Of a stretch of DNA of 64,000 nucleotides, positions 11,130 through 23,444 are shown in pieces. The stretch lies in NCBI RefSeq assembly GCF_950295315.1, contig NC_080164.1, forward strand, positions 109,202,447 through 109,266,446, in the 5' to 3' direction. Below the pieces are notes generated by a model that made no database searches, was not told where the DNA came from, and was given only the letters and a program-made list of their open reading frames with translations. Both the position numbers and the translations under genes were made by a program. Numbering within the stretch: position 1 is the stretch's first letter; each line of letters begins with the position of its first letter. Origin of the DNA: Erinaceus europaeus. Its lineage: Eukaryota > Chordata > Mammalia > Eulipotyphla > Erinaceidae.

Positions 11130-11398
11130 GGGAGTTGGGCAGTAGTGCAGTGGGTTAAGTGCAGTTGGCACAAAGCGCAAGGACCTGTGTAAGGAACCCC
11201 ACTGGAGCCCCTGGCTCCCCACCTGCAGGGGGGTCATTTCATAAGCGGTGAAGCAGATCTGCAGGTATCTTTCTCTCCCCCTCTGTCTTCCCCTCTTCTC
11301 TCCATTTCTCTCTGTCCTATATCAATAACATCAATAATAACTACAATAATAAAACAAAGGCAACAAAAGGGAATAGGTAAATATATATATATATATTT
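11130..11398 (+). mobile_element. tRNA-derived SINE, near full length
   Basis: Head 'gggagttgggcagtagtgcagtgggttaagtgcag', B-box region, 'ccccacctgcaggg', 'gcggtgaagcagatctgcagg', pyrimidine body and the tail 'aataataactacaataataaaac... gggaatag'. It ends in a short (TA)n near 11380-11396. The A box is at about 11143-11154. Confidence 0.9.
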
Positions 11399-11583
11399 AA
11401 AAACCTACCATTTGTATTTCTAGTAAATATTTGGAATAAACTTACTCATGGAAAAAAGTATAGAAAACTAAAATTTGACTTGCTAAAGTCTGAGGATGGG
11501 AGCTATAGTGATTACTATTGGAAACAGTATATTGGTGTGTATGTGGGGGGATGTTGAAATTATCCTTAAGATAGATAATTATG

Positions 11584-12930
11584 GGGGGGCGGAGCCAAGA
11601 TGACAACTGAAAAGCAGCTGCTGGCATGAGCTCTGAAAACAACTGCTAGAAAGCCTTAGAGATCCTGGCCAGTCACTTTCAAAGCCAGCAATAAGCAGCT
11701 CCTGACAGCTTTCAACCTGATCTGTTGACTGGCTATGGAAGAAGGGCAAATGCTAGAAGAAGAAGAAGAAGAAGAAGAAGTGGGACAAGGAAGGAAGCGT
11801 TCTAAACATGAGACCAAGGAAGTGACTATAATTGTATATGGGTTAAAAATTACAGCAAAAAGAAAGGAAATTTTTTGATTATTTCTTTCTGCCCCCCTCT
11901 CCCCATAACCAGACACTGGGGATAGGGAGCTGCTGCTAGCAGTCTCCCCACTGAGCTCCTTTCTTTACCAAGATTCCTGGCTCATCAGGGGTGCCATTCC
12001 AATTCTGCTTCTTTCTAAATACCTAGGCTATTTTTTTTTTTCTCTGAGTAAGGGACTTAGGCCCAATTGGAGTGACAATCAGATGATAATGCAGGCCTCA
12101 CCCAGCCTGGGAAAGACTGCTTGGAAGTTTATTTATTTATTTAGTTAGTTAGTTTTGTTTTTTTCTTTCTCAATCAGTTGTCTAGACTCATACATGTGCT
12201 AACTGGGAGCTGTCCAAGCTGCAGACCCACTGATTGGGCTTTTTACTCTGCTCTATTTTATTATTACTATTATATATACACGCATATCCCTTTGCCCCAC
12301 CTCCCTCAGGTTGACCAAAATTAACTCTTAGTATACTTTCCATTGTTGAGCGACGAGATGTCTTACTCATTGTGAGAGAAACTTGTATCACTCTTCATAC
12401 CTCCTCTATCCACTCTCACCCTTCTCCTGCCTCCAACCCAATTAAAAAAAAAACAAACTTTCCTTTAACTGCTTTTATTTACTGCTTTCATCTTTTCTTT
12501 TCTCTCTTTTTTCCCACTGTCTTCCTTTCTTCATTCCTCCTTCCTCTGCTTTTTGAATTCACTGATACACATTTGTGAACTATTTCCGGGTAAAAATATG
12601 ACTCAGAGTGGACTCTCTTTGAGTGTGTCTCAGCTCTGCTTCCATTTCTTCTCTTGCTACGCCTATAATTTACAGTGGACAGTATATTTACATAATTGCC
12701 TATTCTTGCTATCCCTTTTTTTCCTTTCTCTTTCTTTTTCATTTGGATTTGGTTGCTAGTTTTTCTTCAACTGGAGACATTGTGGGGCTAACTGGTATTG
12801 GTTAAACTGCTTCAGTCCTTGCTTTAATTACTATTGTAATTTCAGAGGGTGGTGACTACATTTGTCATAAAGGTATTTAGTACAACAACTGAGGAAAAAC
12901 AGAACATAAAAATAAGAAACATATTAAAAA
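11584..12930 (+). mobile_element. L1-A: 5'UTR of a near full-length type I L1
   Basis: Begins 'ggggggcggagccaagatgac', strongly reminiscent of mammalian L1 5' ends, then 'gcagctgctggcatgagctc'. A short (AGA)n lies at 11757-11777. It shares the landmarks listed for the 6.7-kb copy up to the ORF1 start. L1-A runs from here to about 19360. Flanking 'AATTAT' at both ends is a possible but weak 6-bp TSD. Confidence 0.88.
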
Positions 12931-13685
12931 ATGGTAGATCAAGAGCAAATAAAACTGCTGCTACAATGAATGAAGACAAGAGCCCAGAAGAAAGTACAAA
13001 TAAGCCAGAAGTAACCATACATAAGAAAAGCATGCAAGCAATGATAAATTTATTAATCACAGAAATCAAAAACAACTTTGGAGGAAAGGGCTAGCAGTAT
13101 TAGGACAACAAGAGATGAGACCCTCAAGGAAAATACTAACTACCTTGAGGTAATCAGAGAACCGAAAGCTGAAATGAAGAAAGCAGCTGAGGGAACAGAA
13201 AGCAGACTAGCAGAAGCAGAAAAGAGAATAAGCCAGACAGAGAATGAGCTAGAGAAAACTAAGAGATATGTGAAAGAGCTCAAAAAATAGATTGAGAGAC
13301 ACTGATCTCAAAAGAAGTAACATTCGTATAATTGGCCTGCCAGAGGAAGAAAGAGAGGAAGGGGAAGCAAACATTTTAAAGGAAATTATAGAAGAAAACT
13401 TTGCAGACCTGAACAACAGAAAGGATATTAAGATCCAAGAGGCTCAGAGAGTCCCAAACAGAATCAATCCAGACCTGAAGACACCAAGACACATCATAGT
13501 AACAATGAAAAGAGGTAAGGATAAACAAAGCATCCTAAAGGTTGCAAGAGAAAAACAAAAAGTCACATATAGGGGAAAACTCATAAGAATATCAGCAGAT
13601 TCTCCACTCAAACTCTAAAATCCAGAAGAGAATGGCAAGATATCTATTGAGCCCTGAATGAAAAAGGGTTTCAACCAAGAATAAT

Positions 13686-14038
13686 TGTTGGTATGCTTCT
13701 TAATTTTGCTTCTAAGACACCTTCTGTTTCATTGGTTTAATCCCCCCTGCTTAACACTGTATTCTACTTACATAACTACTTTTAACTAAACACTGCCCTG
13801 CCTCCAGGGCATTGGTTTAATCCTCACTGTTTTGCAAGCTTTTTCCTTCTCCCTACCCCCATCTGATATACATCCTCTTCGGACCTGATTCTTCCGCCTC
13901 AGGATATATAAGGACAAGATTGTGATTAGAGATAGCTTAGATTGCACTGTGTTCCACATGAATAAAGACTGAACTGCGTACCACTAAAGTATGAGTCCCT
14001 GGTCATCTCTCTCTTCCACCTGAGAAGCTAGCCCGACA
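13686..14038 (+). mobile_element. Solo LTR inside L1-A ORF1, 6-bp target duplication
   Basis: Starts TGTTGG and ends CCGACA, giving canonical TG...CA termini over 353 bp. It is flanked by AATAAT (13680-13685) and GATAAT (14039-14044). The intact L1-C copy reads GATAAT here, so the TSD is 6 bp with one later substitution. It has a TATA-like 'tatataag' (13905-13912) and a poly(A) signal AATAAA (13961-13966). There is no internal viral sequence, so it is a solo LTR left by LTR-LTR recombination. TGTTGG and a 6-bp TSD fit class II (ERVK-like) elements; class is inferred. Confidence 0.88.
13905..13966 (+). promoter_or_regulatory. LTR TATA-like box and poly(A) signal
   Basis: 'tatataag' at 13905-13912 lies about 50 bp upstream of AATAAA (13961-13966), the spacing expected of U3 and R. 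Two copies of 'attggtttaatcc', 80 bp apart in U3 (13731 and 13811), carry inverted CCAAT motifs. Activity is unknown. Confidence 0.55.
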
Positions 14039-14218
14039 GATAATATATCCTGCTAGACTTTCATTCAGACCAGATGGAGGAATCAAAATCTTCTTAGACA
14101 AACAACTGTTAATGGAAGAAACCATCACCAAACCTGCCCTGAGATTCTAAAAGATCTCTTATAAACAAGAACATAAATATAATATTTGAAACATATCAGA
14201 AAAAATTAAAACTTGAAC

Positions 14219-17200
14219 AATGGCACTACAATACATTAAATCCATAATATCATTGTCAATGGCTTAAACTCACCCATAAAAAGGCACAGAGTGGGAGGAT
14301 GGATCAGAAAACATAACCCAACCATATGCTGCTTGCAAGAACCCCACTTGAACCAACAAGATAAACACAGACTTAAAGTAAAAGTATGGAAAACTATCAT
14401 ACAAGCTAATGGACCACAATAAAAAGGCAGGAATAGCCATTCTCATCCTTGACACCATAGATTTTAAATTAAATAAAGTAATAAAGATAGGCAAGGTCAT
14501 TACATAAAGATTAGAGGATCAATCAGCCAAAAAGACTTAACAATTATTAACATCTATGCAACCAATGAGGGACCATACAAATACTTCAAGCACCTACTCA
14601 AAGAACTTCAAAAATACATCAATAGTAATACAATAATAGTGGGAGACTTTAACACCCCACTCTCACACTTAGACAGATCAATAAAACAGAGAATCAACAA
14701 AGAAACAAGAGAATTAAACGAAGACAAGAACAGACTAGACCTCCTGGACATTTTCAGAGTTCTTCACCCAAAAAAACTGGAATACACCCTCTTTCTAAAT
14801 CCACACAACACATACTCAAGAGTAGACCATATGTTAGGCCACAAAGACAGCATCAACAAATCCAGGAAAACTGAAATCATCCCAAGTATCTTCTCAGACC
14901 ACAGTGGAGTAAAACTAACATTTAAAAACAAACAGAAAATTACTAAAAGACACCAAATTTAGAAACTAACAACATACTGCTTAAGAACCACTGGGTCAGA
15001 GAGACACTCAAGCAAGATATTCAAATGTTCCTTGAAACAAATGAAAATGAAGACACAAGCTATCAAAATATTGGGACACAGCTAAAGCAGTATTGAGAGG
15101 GACACTCATACCATACAATCAAATATTAAACAACAAGAAAAAGCTCAAATAAATGACCTTACTGCAAACCTTAAAGACTTAGAGGAAGAGGAAGAAAGGA
15201 ATCCTAAAGCAATCAGAAGGACAGAAATCACTAAAATTAGAGCAGAAATAAACAACATCGAAAATAAGAGAACCATACAAAAGACCAATGAAGCCAAATG
15301 TTGGTTGTATGAAAAGTCAAACAAGATTGACAAACCCCTAGGCAGACTCACTAAACAAAAAAGTGAGAAGACTCAAGTTAATAGAATTGTAAACTATAGA
15401 GGAGATATTGCAACTGACACCACAGAAATCTAGAAAATCATGTGAAACTTCTATGAAGAACTATATGCCACCAAACTAGATAATCTGGAAGAAATGGAAC
15501 AATTCCTAGAAGCAAATGTTCCAAAACTGAACCAGAAGAACTACAAAACCTAAATGCACCAATTACAGACAAAGAAATCAAAACTGTTTTTAAGAATCTC
15601 CCCAAGAACAAAATGGCTTCACAAACGAATTCTACAAAACCTTCAGGAAACAGTTAATACCCATACTTCTAAAGCTTCTCCACAAAATCGAAGAAACTGG
15701 AAAACTCCCTTCCACCTTCTATAAAGCCAGCATCACTCTGATACCAAAATCAGATAGAGACACAACGAAAAAGGAAAACTACAGACCAATATCTCTGATG
15801 AACATAGATGCCAAAATATTAAACAAGATCTTGGCCAGCCGGATACATCAGCATATCAAAAAGATTGTTCATCATGACCAAGTGGGATTTATCCCAGGAA
15901 TGCAAGGCTGGTTCAACATACATAAGTCAACCAATGTCATTCACCACATCAATATAAGCAAAGCCAAAAACCACATGATTGTCTCAATAGATGCACAGAA
16001 AGCCTTTGACAAAATCCCACACCAATTCATGCTCAAAACTCTACAAAAAATGGGAATAGATAGGAAATTCTTCAAGATAGTGGAATCCATATATAGCAAA
16101 CCTACAGCCAACATCATACTCAATGGACAGAAGCTGAAAGCATTCCCCCTCAGATCAGGGATTAGACAGGGCTGTCCACTATCACCATTACTCTTCAAGA
16201 AAGTATTGGAAGTTCTTACCATAGCAATCAGGCAAGAGAAAGAAATCAAAGGAATACAGATTGGAAGGGAAGAAGTCAAGCTCTCACTATTTGCAGATGA
16301 TATGATAGTATACATAGAAAAACCTAAAGAATCCAGCAGAAAACTACTACTGGAAATTATTAGGCAATACTGGAAGGTGTCAGGCTACAAAATCAGTGTA
16401 CAAAAATCAGTGGCATTTCTCTATGCAAACACTAAAACTGAAGAAGAAGACATCCAGAAATCACTCCCATTCACTGTTGCAGCAAAATCAATAAAATACT
16501 TAGGAGTAAAGCTGACCAAAGAAGTGAAAGACTTGTATGTTGAAAAAAATGAGTCACTATTCAAGGAAAAAGAAGCTGATACCAAGAAATGGAAAGATAT
16601 CCCATGCTCATGGATCGGAAGAATAAAAATCATTAAAATGAATATTCTCTCCAAAGCCATATACAAATTTAATGTGATACCCATCAAAGTTCCACCAAGC
16701 TTCTTTAACAAAATAGAACAAACACTACAATCATTTATCTGGAACCTGAAAACACCTAGAATTGCCAAAACCATCTTGAGGAAAAGAAACAGAAATGGAG
16801 GCATCAAACTCCCAGATCTCAAACTACAATATAAAGCCATCATCATCAAAACAGCCTGGTACTGGAACAAAAATAGGCACACAGACCAGTGGAACAGAAT
16901 TGAAAGCCCAAACTAAACACTCACACCTATGGACATCTAATTTTTGATAAGGGGGCCCAAAGGATTAAATGGAAGAAGGAGGATCTCTTCAATAAATGGT
17001 GCTGTGAAAACTGGGTTGTAACATGCAAAAGAATGAAATTGAACCACTTTATGTAACCAGAAACAAAAATCAACTCCAAATGGATCAAGGTCCTGGATGT
17101 CAGACCGGAAACTATCAAATACTTAGAGGAAAACATTGGTGGAACACTTTCCCATCTAAACCTCAAGAGCATCTTTGATGAAACAAACCCAATTGCAAGG

Positions 17201-18062
17201 AAGACTAAAGCAGAAACAAACCAATGGGACTACATCAAATTGAAAAGCTTCTGCATATCCAAAGAAACTATTAAACAAATAAAGAGACCCCTCACAGAAT
17301 GGGAGATCTTCACATGCCAGACATCAGACAAGAGACTAATCACCAAAATATACAAAGAACTCAGCAACCTTAGCACCAGAAAAGCACATGACCACAACCA
17401 AAAATGTACAGAGGATATGAACAAGACACTCACTTCAGAGGAGATCCAAAAGGCTTACAAACATTTGAGAAACTGCTCCAGGTCGCTGATTGTCAGAGAA
17501 ATGCAAATAAAGACAACACTGAGATACTACCTCACTCCTGTGAGAATGGCATACACAAAAAGGTCAGCAGCAACAAATGTTGGAGAGGCTGTGGGGACAG
17601 AGGAACCCTTCTGCACTGCTGGTGGGCATGAAAATTGGTCCCGCCTCTCTGGAAAGCAATCTGGAGAACTCTCACAAGGCTAGACATAGACTTTCCATAT
17701 GACCCAGTAATTCGTCTCCTAGGGATATACTCCAAGGATTCCATAATTCCCAACCAAAAAGATATGTCTACATCTATGTTCATAGCAGCACAATTCATAA
17801 TAGCTAAAACCTGGAAGGAACCCAGGTGCCCAACAACAGATGAGTGGCTGAGAAAGCTGTGGTACATATATACACAATGGAATACTATGCAGCTATTAAG
17901 AAGAATGAACCCACCTTATCTGACCCATCTTGGACAGAGCTAAAAGGAATTATGTTAAGTCAGCTAAGCCAGAAAGATAAAGATGAGTATGGGATGTCCC
18001 CACTCAGGAACAGAAGTTCAGAAAGAAGAATAGAAAGGGAAACTAAAAGCAGGATCTGATCA
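14219..18062 (+). pseudogene. L1-A ORF2 (endonuclease-reverse transcriptase), broken
   Basis: ORF2 nicks target DNA and reverse-transcribes L1 RNA there. The start 'atggcactacaatacatt' is at 14219. The AP-like endonuclease end is open at 14639-14962 with GDFN and the SDHSG catalytic motif. The reverse transcriptase is open at 15798-16916 (372 codons), including FADD (16290-16301) and the [18 protein letters not shown] segment. Two frames then carry the C-terminus (17240-17683 and 17635-18059), ending near SQKDKDEYGMSPLRN. Multiple stops and frameshifts mean it is dead. An intact family member is about 1,270 residues. Confidence 0.92.
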
Positions 18063-19360
18063 AATTGTGAGCAAGGGGTGAAGGGGAGGGTGGCCATTGG
18101 GCTTCCCAGTCCAGGGGGGGGGGTTTAGGGGGGGAGTGAAGTGGGTGGTTGGGATGGGACACAGTCTTTTGGTGGTGTGAATGGTGTTTATATACACTCC
18201 TATTAAAGTGTAGACATATAAAGCACTATTGAATTAATATGAGAGGGGAAAAATTCATCATATGACTAGAACTTCTAAAAACACAGACTGAGTCTTTTTC
18301 ATACATAGGCTGTCTTTGATATGTTGACTCTCTCAAAAGCCTAGACTAGGGAGAACAGAAGCAACTGGTAGCACAGCTATATACAAGATGCTGGGTATTA
18401 TACCTCAAACCCTAACAAAGGGACTTTCCAAAGTTAGCCCAATCACCAAATAATGTGATGATAACAGTAACTATCCATTGTCTTCTTGAACCCTAAGCCA
18501 GCAGGAACCTCTCATTTCCACTATAAAGACTATATTTTCCCCAGTCCTGGAAACTCAGGGTGGGTGGGGCCCACTTTTCTTCATGCTTCTCTCAATTCAA
18601 ATCAAATAATACTGCATCCGTAGATCGCAACCCAATCAACGCAATGAGTGCCACCCCAGCATGCTTCACTTCAGACTGTGTCCAGAGACTTCCAGTGTGA
18701 AATGACAACCCTTCAGTTTCATCACTCGGATGAGACCTTTTCTTTCATAGTATTCTCTAATTCTATTCCAGGTGTTCCACTCCCCAATAAAGTCCCCAAA
18801 CGTAGATGTAGTCCAGGTCCCCTGAGATAGAGCATATGTTCACACATGCCCATAAACTAGGGAAAAATATATACCCGAAAGCTGAAGTAAGCAAGAGCCT
18901 GCAGGGAATACCCCCCAACACTTCATCTGCACTATCCCAGTCTTTAGGTCCATGGTTGTTCAACAATTTGTTTGGCTTTGTATGTTAACTCTCTTTTCAG
19001 CCACCAGGTTCTGGACGCCAGCACGATGCCGACCAGACTTCCCTGGTCAGATGACCCCACCAATGTGTACTGGAGCTCCACTTCCCCAGAGACACACCTT
19101 ACTAGGGAAAGAGAGAGGCAGACTGGGAGTATGGATCGACCACTCAATGCCCATGTTCAATGGAGAAGCAATTACAGAAGCCAGACCTTCCACCTTTTGC
19201 AAGCCACAACAACCCTGGGTCCATACTCCCAGAGGGATGGAGAATGGGAAAGCTATCAGGGGAGGGGATGGGATATGGAGATCAGGTAGTGGGAATTGTG
19301 TGGAAATGTATCCCTCTTATCCTATGGTTTTGTTAATTTCTCAAATAAAAAAAATTATAC
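18063..19360 (+). mobile_element. L1-A type I 3'UTR (short variant) and A-rich tail
   Basis: Holds a G-rich patch at 18113-18137, 'acagtcttttggtggtg', 'cacagactgagtctttttca', 'gccaccaggttctggacg' and 'ggaattgtgtggaaatgta', ending 'gttaatttctcaaataaaaaaa'. Compared with 34670-38165 (minus) it lacks the roughly 800-bp module containing 'catcagctggggcctta'. Open frames here (18952-19377 and 18763-18966) come from UTR sequence and are not genes. Confidence 0.88.
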
Positions 19361-20518
19361 CTTTACCCACATACTGACTATACAATGAGTCAGAATCTCC
19401 AGGTTAGATAGTTAAAATAAAGATCACTTGGCTTCAAAATAAAAAAATAAATAAAAAATATAGAGAATGATGAGGACTGAATGACTATAAATAATATAAG
19501 CACTAGATTTTACATTAATAAAAGAAAAGAATATAGTAGTGGCATTATAGCTCCATAAAATTACTATATGCTTCAAACTGAACTTGTTTGAGGAGTGTAG
19601 TAGATTCTTCTCAACAAGTAAACAAAAATGAAAGCTCAAAGGCTAGATTCTATGGTACATACATATTATTTCTTCCTGGAAAGCAAAATTATTTCTCAAG
19701 ACTCTAACCCTGCAGCAAGGGACAGCCTTGATGCTCAGCCAGTATCTTCACCAAAGGGACACATTTCTTTTAAAATGCTTCAAAATGTCCCAATTCTTTC
19801 TGGAAGATAGTCAATAGAGATTAGAAACACTAGTCTCACAATCAGCACAATGCTCGCTGTCTGTGACCATTCCAAAAATTTACAGTGAACTTAAAACAGT
19901 ACAAAAAATTAAAGAGTTATGAAAAAATTCATGGCAACTCTTATTCTATGAAAACTGCTTACTCCTATACCTCTTTCCACTCTCCCCCAACTTCAATCCA
20001 GGACCTCACGAATGCTCTCTACTGCTCAGCAGACTCCGTCAACATTTTCCATTTGTATATGAGAAACACTAAAACATCATTGCATCATCCACTTAGTTGT
20101 ATCTGTCTCTGTCCTTGGGGTTTCTGTTTAGTGTCCAGGATCCCAAACTTGACCTCACAGAGGAAAGGTATGCCTTCTACCAATAAAACCACACCCCCCA
20201 ACTGCATGTGTTCTTTTACACTGTTAATGTCTTTCCACGAAAAAATATCTTAATAATCATGCTAATAATTATTAAACCATTAATTAAAAAAATATGTACA
20301 TTCTTAAAGATTTTCATTAAGCATATGCAGACATCAAAATGAGTGAGAAACAGGTAAGGAAGAAGCAGCCTCCCATAGGATCAACAAAATGTGCTTCCTT
20401 TTTGACAGTGTGCCAAAAAAGAGTCTGGGGAGTGATGCTCTTGTGCACTGTACATTTGTTCAGGGGAGATGAGAACATTTCCTTTTTATTTTTTTCCTTT
20501 CTTTAAAAACAAAAATTG
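19361..20518. other. No gene seen; unique DNA
   Basis: AT-rich DNA. A 122-codon open frame at 19885-20253 (+) has no recognisable domain, signal peptide or motif, and I treat it as chance. Confidence 0.5.
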
Positions 20519-20519
20519 G

Positions 20520-20742
20520 GGGGAGATGGGTGGTGTCACAGCAGTTAAGCACACGTGGCACAAAGCTCAAGGACCTTATAAAGATCCCAGTTATAGCCGC
20601 CGAATCCCCACCTGCAAGGGAGTGATTCACAAGCTGCGAAGCAGTTCTACAGGTGTCTATCTTTCTCTCCCCTCTCTGTCTTTCCCACCTCTCTCCATTT
20701 CTCTTTGTCCTATCCAACAACAACAAAACTAATAACAACTAC
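20520..20742 (+). mobile_element. tRNA-derived SINE, abutting truncated L1-B
   Basis: Head 'ggggagatgggtggtgtcacagcagttaagcacacg', core 'cacctgcaaggg... gaagcagttctacaggtgtc', body 'ctttctctcccctctctg', tail 'ccaacaacaacaaaactaataac'. The tail joins L1-B sequence directly at about 20743. Confidence 0.88.
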
Positions 20743-23345
20743 ATGTTCCAGTACCAAGCAGTTTTGAGAACAATGGCCTATAATACAATTTGATATCTGG
20801 GAGTGTGATGCCTCCTATTCTGTTCTTTCTTCTGAAGATTGTTTTGGCAATTCTAGGTCTTTTCTGGTTCCAGATAAACATTTGCAGCATTTCTTCTATT
20901 CTCCTAAAAAATGTGGTTGGGATCTTGATGGGGATAACATTAAATCTATAGATGGCTCTGGGTAGTATATTCATTGGGATGATGTTAATTCTACTGACCC
21001 ATGAACATGGAATATCTTTCCACTTCTTTGTGTCTTTTTCAATTTCCTTGAGTAGTGACTCATAATTTTCAATATACAAGTCTTTCACATCTTTGGTTAG
21101 GTTTACTCCTAGGTATTTTATTGTTTTTGTTGCTATAATAAAAGGAATTGATTTCTGGATTTCAACTTCTTCTAACTTAGTGTTTGCGTAGAGGAATGCC
21201 ACTAACTTTTGAATATTAATTTTATAGTCTGTGTTCCCTGATGATTTCAAAAACTTCTTGCTGGATTCCTTAGGTTTTTCTATGTATACTATCATGTCAT
21301 CTGCAAATAAGGAGAGTTTGACTTCTTCTCTTCCCAGATGTATCCCTTTAATTCCTTGCTCCTGCCTGATTGTTGTGGAAAGAACTTCCAACACTATGTT
21401 GAATAGTAATGGTGATAGTGGGCATCCCTGTCTAGTGCCTGATCTGAGGGGAAATGCTTCCAGTTTCTCACCATTGAGTATGATGTTGGCTGTATATCTG
21501 CTATATGCAGACGCCATTATCTTCTGGAATTTTCCATCTATTCCTATTTTTGTAGTGTTTTAAACATAAAGCGATGTTGTATTTTGTCAAAGGCTTTCTC
21601 TGCATATATTGATACGACCATATGATTTTTGGTCTTGCCTTTATTGATGTGGTGGATCACAATGATTGATTTATGTATATTAAACCAACCTTGCATCCCT
21701 GGGATAAACCCTACTTGGTCATGATGAACAATATTTTTAATATACTGCTGTATCCAGTAGGCTAGAATTTTATTCAATATTTTAGCATCTATGTTCATCA
21801 GAGATATCAATATGTAGTTTTCTTTTTAGGTTGTTTCCCTGTCTGTTTTTGGTATCAAAGTCATGTTGGCTTCATAGAAGGGAGTATTCCAGTGTCTTCA
21901 ATCTTCTGGAAGACTTCTAAAAGTAGAGTTATTAATTCTTCTTTGAAGGTTTTGTAGAATTCATTTGTAAAACCATCTGGTCCAGGACTTTTATTTCTGG
22001 GAAGGTTTTTGATAACTGTTTCAATTTATTACCTCTGATGAGCCTGTTCATGTTATTTAGTTCCTCTTTACTTAATTTTGGAAGTTTGTAGGTATCTAGA
22101 AAACCGTCCATTTCTTCCAGGTTCTCTAGCTTGGTGGCATATAGTTGTTTATAGATGTCTCACATGATATGTTGAATTCCTGCAATGTCTGTTGTTATAT
22201 CTTCTCTTTCATTTAGTATCTGATTTATTTGGGTCTTCTCCCTTTTTTTGTGTGAGTCTAGCTAAATAAAGCTTTGTTGATTTTGTTCACTCTTTCAAAG
22301 AACCAACATTTACTTTCATTGATCTTTTATATGGTTTTCTTATTTTCAGTGTTATTTATTTCTGCCCTCCATTAGAGATTTATGTCTGTCTGGTTGTTTT
22401 AGGGTTCCTTTGTTCTTCTTCTAGGTCTTTAAGATGTGCAATCAGACTGTTTATTTGTGCTTTTTCTTGTTTCCTAATGTGTGCTTGTATGGCTATGAAC
22501 TTCCCTCTCAGTACTGCCTTAGTTGTGTCCCAAATATTTTGATAGCTTGAGTCTTCATTTTCATTGAACTCTTGAAACATTTTGATTTCTTCAATAATTT
22601 CCTCTTTGACCCAGTAGTTATTAAGTAGTGTACTGTTGAGCTTCCACATTTTGGGACTATTACCAATCTTTTGTTGATTGTTAAAGTGTTAGTTTAATTC
22701 CACTGTGGTCTGAGAAAATGCTTGGGACTATTTCAATGCTCTTGAATTTGCTGATGCTGTCTTTGGGACCTAACATATGGTCGATCCTTGAGAATGACCC
22801 ATGTGGACTGAAGTAAAATGTGTATTCCAGTTTCTTGAGAATGAATGACTCTGAAAATGTCCAGTAGTTTTAGTTTATCTATCCCCTCATTTAGCTCCAT
22901 TCTGTCTTTACTGATTTTCTTCCTAGATGATCTGTCAAGTTGAAAGAGTGGGGTGTTGAAGTCCCCTACTATCACTGTGTTGCTGTTAATATATTGCTGT
23001 AGCTCTTTCAGTAGATGTTTGATGTATTTAGATGGCTTCTCATTGGGTGCATAGATGTTAATAATTGTTAAGTCCTCTTGATTGACTGATCCTCTGAGCA
23101 TTAAGTAGTGTCCATTCCTATCTTTTTTAATCTTATCTGTTTTAAAGTCTATCATGTCAGGTATGAGAACAGCTGTTCTTGCCCTTTTTGCTGGGCCATT
23201 GGCCTGTATGATATTTTTCCATCCTTTCACTTTGATTCTGTGTTTGTTTTGTTGAGTTAGGCATGTTTCCTGTAGAGAGCATATTGTTGGACGTGTTTTC
23301 TGATCCATCTTACTACTCTGTGTCTTTAAATAGGTAAATTCAGGC
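20743..23345 (-). pseudogene. L1-B ORF2, minus strand, broken and 3'-truncated
   Basis: Read on the minus strand, the endonuclease is open at 23308-22733 (TRPTICSLQETCLTQQNK..., IVGDFNTP). The linker is at 22649-22380. The RT follows at 21810-21544 ([18 protein letters not shown]) and 21517-20743, with FADD at 21296-21307. The frame ends at the SINE junction, so the C-terminal ~380 residues and the 3'UTR are missing. Frameshifts and stops separate the blocks. Confidence 0.92.
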
Positions 23346-23444
23346 TATTGACATTTATTAACATCAAAGATGGAAGATATTTTAACGCCTATCTTGTAGA
23401 GTTTTAGTGTGTTCTGATATATGGCATATTTATGGTGGTCTGAC

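Larger units (their letters stand above)
12931..14165 (+). pseudogene. L1-A ORF1, broken and split by a solo LTR
   Basis: The start codon context 'aatggtagatcaagag' has lost one base relative to L1-C (43537), so the N-terminus (NKTAATMNEDKSPEESTNKP) is in a shifted frame. The coiled coil is at 13078-13290 (PKAEMKKAAEGTESRLAEAE). The RRM region is at 13292-13618 (KDIKIQEAQRVPNRINPDL). A 353-bp LTR interrupts it at 13686-14038. The C-terminus resumes at 14039 with 'taatatatcctgctagac' and ends near 14163. The family product binds L1 RNA; this copy cannot make it. Confidence 0.88.

Noticed and set aside
15798..16916. 372-codon RT-like frame as a possible domesticated host gene
   Set aside because: It is the RT of L1-A with normal L1 flanks, ends prematurely, and is preceded and followed by frameshifted ORF2; no sign of separate preservation.
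18952..19377. 141-codon open frame repeated at 33050-33310, 37683-37892, 47263-47601 and 56626-57033
   Set aside because: All lie in copies of the type I L1 3'UTR; frames differ in length and have indels between copies, so the recurrence reflects the repeat.
19885..20253. 122-codon open frame as a small gene
   Set aside because: No domain, signal sequence or supporting promoter or splice context; the surrounding DNA is AT-rich and unremarkable.
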